Part shown: positions 13,001 to 22,000 of the stretch, in pieces | Position numbering within the stretch: the first letter of the stretch is position 1 | Layout of the letters: every line of letters starts with the position of its first letter | Assembly (NCBI GenBank): GCA_034440635.1 | Contig: JAOTON010001682.1 | Span: 464,501 to 528,500 of the forward strand | Length of the DNA stretch: 64,000 nucleotides | Origin: Lepas anatifera | Lineage: Eukaryota > Arthropoda > Thecostraca > Lepadidae | Reading direction: 5' to 3' | The notes under the pieces: generated by a model | Told to the model about the DNA's origin: nothing | The model's input: the letters and a program-made list of their open reading frames with translations, nothing else | Databases searched by the model: none | Translations under genes and position numbers: made by a program

Positions 13001-16000
13001 GTGTGCATCTTTTCGGTGCTGCATAATTGTAGTATGAGAACCCTGTGGCTGCTCAGATGAGCAGTTTGAGCCTGTTTGATGCTACGGCCTCGTCAGATTT
13101 GAGAGGCATTGTGGTCTTCAATTTGGGGATGCCCAGGACCCTCACTGGCTAATCACGGTGTGTGCTTACCCTCCGATTTTTAGACGGGTGTTTTGGACAA
13201 TATGATAAGGCAAAACGATGGGTATATTCCAACCTTCCTGCTTTGGGAGAGCGGATATGTCCACCAATTTTTGTTAACGTATTGTTTCGCTAAAACTGTA
13301 TAAAGATGCAATATTCAAGAATGAAGATATTAAATTGTATATTCATTAAAGGGGTAATCTCCATTTGAAGGAAATGTGGCACCTTGGTCTAGTCGCGGAA
13401 TTTACTGTAATTAGGGGTATTTTTCCAGACAACCATAAAAATGACCATGATTATTTGAAAGATGTATAATAAGCTCAATATTTTGATATTTAAAATGCTC
13501 TTCTATGGTAAGAAATAAACCTCTGCTTGTGCATGACGTCATGATCTGGCAACCACTACCATATTCAATGGGCTTTAATGGACAGAATACTCACCGGGAC
13601 GTTAGCATGACGTCACGCCAACAGCTAATAACTGTGGCCGGTTCCTTGGGTACATTTTGGGTAAATTGTAGGCAGGTTTTTAGCTTTTCTCTACGGAAAT
13701 TTTGAGCTCCAAGACAACTTATATGTTGAGTACCGGGTTTACCGGTATGCTTAACAACTTGGCTATCTCAGTTAAAATCGCGTTATAAAGGTGCCACATC
13801 CCCTTTAACGACGAAACCCGTCCGCTGTCTCATCTGGTAGACAGTACGTGCATTAAATTGAATGTGGGATTCTATCGCATAGCTCAGGCCTCCTCGATTT
13901 CTCAGAATCCGTGGCACGCCTTTGCTGACACAGTTGGTGTTGTCACAAGTGTAACCTAATTCACCAGCTGTGGTCGGCGCCTCCACTCAGCATATAGACA
14001 TTAATTAGTGAGATAACCCATCTAACCATGGGCGTGGGGACACCAGTATTGGCCAGAGCAGCCGGCTAGCCAACAAGGGCGTTGCCAGGGCTGAATTTTT
14101 TTGGGGGGAAAGCTGTAATATTAGGCTTCAGCACGAATAAGTGTTGTTTTCTACTAATCAAACTTCCATCTTTTCAGAAAAATAAATTCAGTGTTGTCTT
14201 TAAACCCCACGTATCATGGTGCTGGATGCATGCTTGCTTTGTCTGTCAAGCGTGCGTTAAGCAACAGGACAAGAGGGGTTTAAATGTAAGACTGGATTTG
14301 GTGTTCTTAAGAGGTGGAAGTTGACCCAAGAACAAGACAACAACTATTCGTACTGTAGCCCGGTCTTATAGATTTCCCCCAAAAAGTCAGCCCTGGCACC
14401 GCCCATGTCAGCCGGCTCTGGGCTAGCCAAAACCGCCGCCCGTGTAACGCAGCTAGTAGAGAGACGGGGTCAGGAAGCGTAATACTTTTTCTCACCAAAA
14501 GTCCACTTTCCCTACCAAACTTCGTCACAGCGTTTCTGATTCATGAATCTGAATTGTGTTTCTCTATTACCAGGGGCGCCGCCACATAATTTTTACAGAG
14601 GGGGAAGGAACCCGGGCTGGTGTTGACTGGGGAGGCATATTTTGAGCATATTGGGTACCTGACAGCATTGATGACGATGGACCAAAATTTTCGGAGGGAC
14701 ATCCGCCCTGGCTGGTTTGCACGGGGGACGTTCCCCCCCCGCTTTTAGTGCCCATGTCTGTTACCAATTTTATGTCTATTTACAATAAATACACCTTTCT
14801 CCTCCGGTCCTGGCCGGCAAAAATAGCAGCTCTCCACCCGGCCCCTGGCTTAATATTCACAGCAATGTTGGTGCGAGTTTCAGAGAACTGACCGGGTACA
14901 TTTTAAGTCATTCTGGGTATAAATGATCTTTAGATTATATCTATATCGATTAACCCGCGCCCCACCGGGGGTCCGGCGCCACCTTCGCCCCACCGGGGGC
15001 CATCGATGGCCCCCTCTAACTCCGAAAATATGGGCGTTAGCGCAAATCTGCAAAGTGCAATAGAAAGCTCGCGTGAATTCAGTAAGAAATTACTTCGCAT
15101 GTTTTAGTGCTCAGGTCAATGGTTTGACCTCCAGAGGTCAAATTAGGTCAAGATCGGCAATTTTCACTCAAATATGCAATGATTAAGCAAACTGGGCATA
15201 ACTCTTATGTCATTAGAGCTATTGAGGCCTGGTAAAGTACATTTGATAGCAAATTGTCAGTACTTTTTCCGCTATGTGGAACGTAAAGACCTCCCGCCAG
15301 TGGTTTGACCGCCAGAGGTCACCTCGTGACCTAATATGACCTGAGGTCACGAAAGGTCAAAAAGTGACCTTGTCTTATATCAAATGAAAGCCAGTGACAA
15401 GACAAACACGATGGTGTTTGTTTCACTGCTCTAGCCCAATTAGGTCAAAAGTTATTGTCAAAATACTGTTTTTGACCTCTGGTGACCTTGGATGACCTTG
15501 GAAAAGTCAAAGGGCAAATATGACCCCTGGGATCCGTGAAAGGGTGTCCAAAAACGTCGTTCTGAGCAGTCTGAGTATTTGCAATCTTTTTTGTGGCTTT
15601 TATATCATGAAATAACTTTTCCCCATGCTTTGTCAATGGGAGAGGTCGCCTCGTGACCTGACCTCAGGGCACAAAATCGAAAAATCCCGGATATACACCT
15701 TGTAGACCCTGGAGGGGTCATAAAGTGTAGGAAGTTTTAAATCGATCGACGTTGAAATGTAGCTCTTACAGAGCTCTAAAGGTGAAGTGAGGTGACCTTG
15801 GTTGACCTCGTCTTGTGACCTGACCTTGGGTGACCCGGGGTAAAAAATTTCAGGGATGATGGGAAAATGATGCAGTGAGAGGTAGAGCCCTCAACCGCGG
15901 TGCTGCGTCTCGTCGTTTTTCTGCTATCCCGGAAAAACCTTAGGGGGCCATCGATGGCCCCCGGTGGGGCGAGGGTTAAAACATTGACAGGGGTTGGAGA

Positions 16001-19000
16001 TTTGGCAGATCATTTTTGATCATTGTTGCGTGACCTGTGTGGCGGTCCATGTGATTTGTGGGAAGTTAAACGTTGGCTTCAAAATTAAACCACCGTTGCG
16101 GGAATTACTTGTTCGGATGGCGGATCATGGTCTCAGAACCAAATCCTTTGATGACTTAAGTGAGACTTCGAAACCAGCATTCAAAATTACAAAACTTTAC
16201 CCCAATTTATAACAAAAAAAAACAGAAAACAGCATACACTCTTAGTGCCATCACAACTGAAGAGTACAAGCGGGCTTCGCGAATGCATATTCAACACGTA
16301 TGCATTTCGCTATTATTATTTTTAGCTCTTACATTAATTTAAGAGCTCAACAACCTCAGAATGAACCAGGCTCTCTGAATCCGACCTGTTCTTTTGGTTC
16401 CGCTTTCAATTCCCAGCCATTTTAGCGTAGTTATACCTCATGTTAAGGCTCTCCCTTTTTTACTACCTTTAATTACGGCAAATTCTGTATGCCACGTCAA
16501 GCCTCTACAACACATAGGAAAATGTCTTTGCTGACGGTAAGCGTTCGTAATCAGTGTTAAGAGAATTATACTACAGGTGCACCGTATGTCAATGTATTCC
16601 CTATTTACGTTGGTGTATGCCTAATACTTCAGATTATCATTTTGCGAACTATTGCATCTCTCTTTTTGTTTTCTCATTTTACATCAAAGGCATTAGCTAA
16701 CCGTTAGCTATGTCAATTACCAGTACACTTTACGCTGTGCACATTATTACACATTAGAAAGTGCAATAGCATCGCATATAATCCCTACCATGACACCATA
16801 GGCGGATCCAGGATTGCCGATCGGGGGGCATCTTCGGGGCGCCATCCGGACCAGGGGGCGCCACTATGACCGGCAAAGCTATCAGGTGGGCGCCAAATCC
16901 TATCGGTGGGCGCCGACTTTCGCATCCTGGGGGGGTGGGGGTGGGAAGCGACATTTCAGGGGGCGCCATCGACCTTTCAGGGGGCGCCGAGGGTCGATCG
17001 GGGGCACGTGCCCCCTGCCCCCTGGATCCGCCTATGCATGACACAGTTGAATGATGATGTGCCTGTTTGCCCGTAGATTGGAAGATGACGGAGTATGGAC
17101 ATGCGCCCGCCGGGGAAGAAACTCGCTTTGCGCTGCCGCTGGTTCTGCAGTACATGACCCCACCGGTAAGAGGGAGGGGATGAGGAAGAGAGAGAGAGAG
17201 AGGGGGGAATAAGGGGGGCTGGAGAGAAATAAAATGTGATTGACGAGATGGGAGCAAAGAAAGAAAATTGTTCATTAATTCGTTTTTTTAATGCTGCAAT
17301 ATCTTCCGAATATTATTTTAAGTACTTTTTTTAGCTTTGCTTCTGCTTAGGTTGAACAGCTAATGTAAGAAGTAACTTATCACAACTTTGTTTTTTCAAA
17401 AACTTTCCCAGTTCCGGAGTCTATATTTCATTAAAAAATAACCTACCTGCTCAAACAGTTAAAAGTCATCTATATCATTTTCCTTTGGAGTCCAAGCAAG
17501 TCAGCTAAAATTATGACTGGTAAATAAGCTTACTCAAAGCTACTTACATCTGAACCGTCTTATCCATGACGAAGGTAACGGTGACAGTATGCCCCCCCTC
17601 CCCCCGGCAGTGGGTGGCTTTCATCGGTCTGGGCGCCGTCTCCGCCGCCGTCATGTCGTCGGCTGACTCCTCTGTACTCTCCTGCTCCACCATGTTCGCC
17701 CGCAACATCTACAGCAACGTGTTCCGGCCCCAGGTAAGTAGAATGTCTGCAACAATGTGTTTCAGCCCCACCTAAGTAGAATGTCTTCAGCAACGTGTTT
17801 CGGCCAAATGTAAGTCGAACATCTACAATAGCGTGTTTCGATCCCCGTAAGTACAATGTCTACAGCAACGTACTTGGGCTCCATGTAAGTAGAACGTCTA
17901 CAACAACGTGTTTTTGCTCCATGTAAGTAGAACGTTTACAGCAACGTGTTTTTGCTCCATGTAATTAGAACGTTTACAGCAACGCGTTTCGGCCTCATGT
18001 GAGTAGAACATCTACAGCAACAGTTTTTGGCCCCCGTAAGTAGAATTTCTTCAGCAACGTGTTTCGGCTCCATCTAAGTAGAACGTCTATAGCAACGTGT
18101 TTTGGCCACATGTAAGTAGAACGATTACAATAACGTGTTTCAATCCCATGTAAGTACAATATCTACAGCAATGCGTTTGAATCCCACGTAAGTAGAACGT
18201 CTACATCAACGCACTTCGACTCAATGTGAGAAGAACGAGCTGTAGCCTACATTGGACGGTTCGAAGAATCGTATGGTCTGGTGGCTAATAATAATAATAA
18301 GTGGCTCCAGCGGACAACATTACTGAAACAAGTCTGGAATGTGTTTCAAGCCCTAGTTGTTCATTCTGATGTACTCAGAGTGGACTTTTGCTGCTTGGAT
18401 AGGTTGCAATGTCTTCAAAACAGTCTTCGTATTACATTTTCCTCAAGTTTATGTATCTTTTTTTAATTCAGCCCCTTTATTATTCATTTTTATTCATTTT
18501 TAATTATTTATTATTCATTTTTAATTATTCATTAACTTTTTAATTCAGCCTTTTAATTCAACTTTAATTCACCCTTTTAATTACCTTTTAATTCAGCCCC
18601 TTTTTTCATCATTTTTCTACGTCCACTCGTATAGACACTTGAAATAAGAGTGCTAATTCCCTTAACCATATCCATTATCTGGGTTAATCCAATAGATATG
18701 TATTCTACTAACCCACCGTGCGTCTTTCAGGCCTCGGATAAAGAGGTCATTATGGTGATGCGGATCTCGATTCTGGCGGCCGCCACCATCGCCTGTGTGA
18801 TCGCTATCATGGTGAAGTCCATCTACGGCCTGTTGTAAGTCCAGTCATGGATTCAGGTATTGGTGAAAGCAAGGTGAGGGCCATCCGGCCATGGCCTTCC
18901 CCCAAAGCGCTGAAAGGGGGGGCTAAGCTATCTTTTTCCCCCAAAGACTGGATAAATTTTGTGAAAAAGTTTTTTACACTAGGCTTGTCGAGCAATTAAA

Positions 19001-22000
19001 TCCCCCCCCAGGAGAGCGATCATGTACTTGGAGAGGTAGCTTATAATAGGTCTGTCGAGCACCCAAGTCGCACGATCCCACCTCCCCCCGAGGGGAGGCA
19101 GCCATGGGTTTGCCCCCTCAAACTCGGGTCTGAGTCCGCCCCTGGATTCAGGCTGTCTACGGTGTTGGATGCGTGGCGCAGTGTACATGTTTGTAGAATT
19201 TAAACATGTACGTGTGGCGTGGTTTGTAGTGTTCTAAGTAAATTATCGTGATTCCAGGTTAGTTATGAGTGTGATTGTCAAATATAGACTACGACGGGAC
19301 CACGGAGACGAGCACTGGAAGCTTACCAACTATGAGAACTTTTTTCAAAAATAGTTTTTCTATTTGGGAATTTTACTTCCATTCCCACCTCCACATTGCA
19401 TCTTATAGAAGTCCCTTTCTGGTGAAAATATCTTAGAATTATTCTGCCTCCGGCAGCGTAATTTAAGTGTTTCTGAACAGTCTAAGAACGAAATAAATTT
19501 CTTTACATTATGATAGAAACCTGTGGTGGATAAAAGGGGGGCTAGGGGCTCAAGCTCCCCCTCCCTGAAATTTAGATGCCCATAATTAACAAGCGCATTG
19601 CCGGGGGCGGGTACACGCTCCCCTCGGGTTTTTTGGAGATATAAAAACGGGCGTAACGCCACCGTACTTGGCTCACCTTTTAATGATTATTTTTACAAAT
19701 TTTGACAAAATGTTAAGGTTAGGACATCTCAGATCAGGTCATCAGTAGAGGTCAAGTGAACTGACCTAAAAAAACTTTGAGATAGCATAAGTTAAAACAG
19801 GGTGAACTTATCCCATTGAAACTCATACCTATCACATAATGGGCCCACCGATTCCTCTAAAATATGTTCCTGTATTTTTTATATCGATGACCTAAGGTCA
19901 GGTACGAGCCATGACCTCTCCATTGGAAATACATGGGAAAATAGTTTTAACCGACTAACGGTAGCACGTCAAAGAGCACGTCTCAAAGTAAAATCAAACA
20001 TAAAACCGGTGAGTATTTGTTTCTAAGCATGGAAAACCCAGCGGAATATATCACAGGTAGGCGCCGTTGGCGTACGTCGCGCGGTGCAGAGGGCACGTGC
20101 GCCTGTCCCTTCCCTTCACGCGACGTGAACGTGACCTGCGGACTTGCTGATGAAACATGAGGCTTGCCATCGGAAAATACACTTGTTCATGCATAAAGAA
20201 TGTATCAACCGATAAGTTCATTAAAAATACATTTTTCAGCATTTATTTGACAACTTACAACGGCACGTAAGCGAGCATGTCTCAAAGTAATGAGATAAAA
20301 GCCTAAAACTGTGGGTCTTTGTGTGCAAGCGCATCAAAATTCACTTACGAAAACTGCCCACATGAAATGCCGAAGCTCTCTCTGGCCAGTTACCTACGCT
20401 TTTCGCAAAGCACATTAACATGTTTTGCATAGCACTGATCATAGTCATTTAAGCGTTAAAAATTATACTTTCCCTTAGCTGACGGGGCCTATGTTTGTAA
20501 CTCCCCCTCCTCTACCCTCGTGGGAAGGAGACATTTGTCCGAATCCCCAAATCGGATAACTTTGCCGCCGTATCTCGCCGTTCCCACTATGGCGGTTTGC
20601 GAGGTAACGTTAAGTCTGAAACTGGCACAAGTGTCACAGCGTCTGGGAAAAACAACCACGATTAAGGTCTTTCTCTTGCTGTTATTCACTAGCGTGTGGG
20701 TTGCACTTTCCATCCCCTCGGAAATGCTTCTAAAAAACGTAAAGAAATCCATTTCCCCTTCGTGTCCGTTGACAGGGTAGATAAGGTCGGGTACAGAAGT
20801 GAATTCGACAGATTCACCATCTTCTTACTTATGCCACCTTCAACATTTTTGGAGGTGAAGTCACTTGACCTGCACTGCTGACCTGACCTGATATGACCCA
20901 ACCTTCAAATTGGAGGGAAAGTTGCGAAATTGATCAATGATAAGGTGTGCCAAGTATGGCGGCGCTTCGCACCGCCGTATTTTTGCGTCACCGGAAAAAA
21001 ACTGAGAGGGGTGTTCAAACACTCCCACCGGGGCGAGGGTTAAAGAAATTGATCTCTGTCAAGGAACATTGGATAAAATGCAAATCAGTTCATACCCTAC
21101 ACACCCCCACCTATCCCTCTTGTTTTGTTTTGTTTCTACCCCTCTTGTTTTGTCTACCCCTCTTGTTTTTTTCTAGCCCTCTTGTTTTTTTCTAACCCCC
21201 AGTTTCCATGCACAATGAGGCGATCCGAATCGGACTGCCGATCAGGATGCCTGTTGAAGCCATCGACTCCATCAAGTGCTATTTACCCAACACTATAGCA
21301 CGGTTCATTGTTGGATCCAGGAGCAGCTTTTGTAGAGGCTAAGCCAATGTTTAGGGGGCTGCATGGAGAAAAATCACGAAAACATAGTATTTTTAAAGTA
21401 AACCAGACAAAATTTGATCCTTTGGGAGGGGACATAAATATACTATTTTAGGTTTGGTGGGGGCTACGGACCTTTTGCCCCCCATTGGAGCCACCAGTCG
21501 CACAGTTCGTGCCATTGTGCCGCGAAAATAGCACTTGATGGACTCATTGACTCCACAGTGTATCCGGATCGGCAGTCCGATCCGGATCGTATTTTGGCCA
21601 TGAAAACGTGCCGTTGTGTCTCCTGTGCTAACCGGACGTCCGCTATGTTTCAGCTTCCTGTGCTCGGACCTCGTGTTCGTCATCTTGTTCCCCCAGTTCA
21701 CCAGCGTGGTGCACTTCCCTCATCTGGTCAACACCTACGGCAGCATGATCGCCTTCATCCTCGGACTCATCATGCGCCTCGGAGGTGAGACGTAGGCGGA
21801 CCCAGACAGTGGTAGATTTGGGACTTTTTTTCAGGTGTCAGCCCAGGCCCTTTATTTTCAACATCAATATCCAGCTTCATAACTCAAGACTCCACCTCCA
21901 CAGTCTTAAGGTGGATTTAGGACTTAATTTGGGGAGGGGGCTAAGGGGCTCGATTCTCCTCTTTCATTGCCTTGGATCAGCCTCAGCCTATGTATTAACT

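Larger units (their letters stand above)
9951..17076. other. Intron 6 of CHT
   Basis: A 7.1-kb intron without a supportable exon. It carries the foldback, TTAA elements at 10615-11616, 13346-13808 and 14950-15979, a SINE tail at 12125-12228, hAT-like elements at 14086-14395 and 16797-17036, and a dispersed repeat at 14571-14760. The intervals 11617-12124, 12229-13345 and 15980-16788 show nothing recognisable. Confidence 0.7.

Noticed and set aside
17704..18233. Regular 38-bp repeats that superficially resemble a CRISPR array
   Set aside because: There are no unique spacers between the units, the units are contiguous copies of an exon edge, and the genome is clearly eukaryotic.
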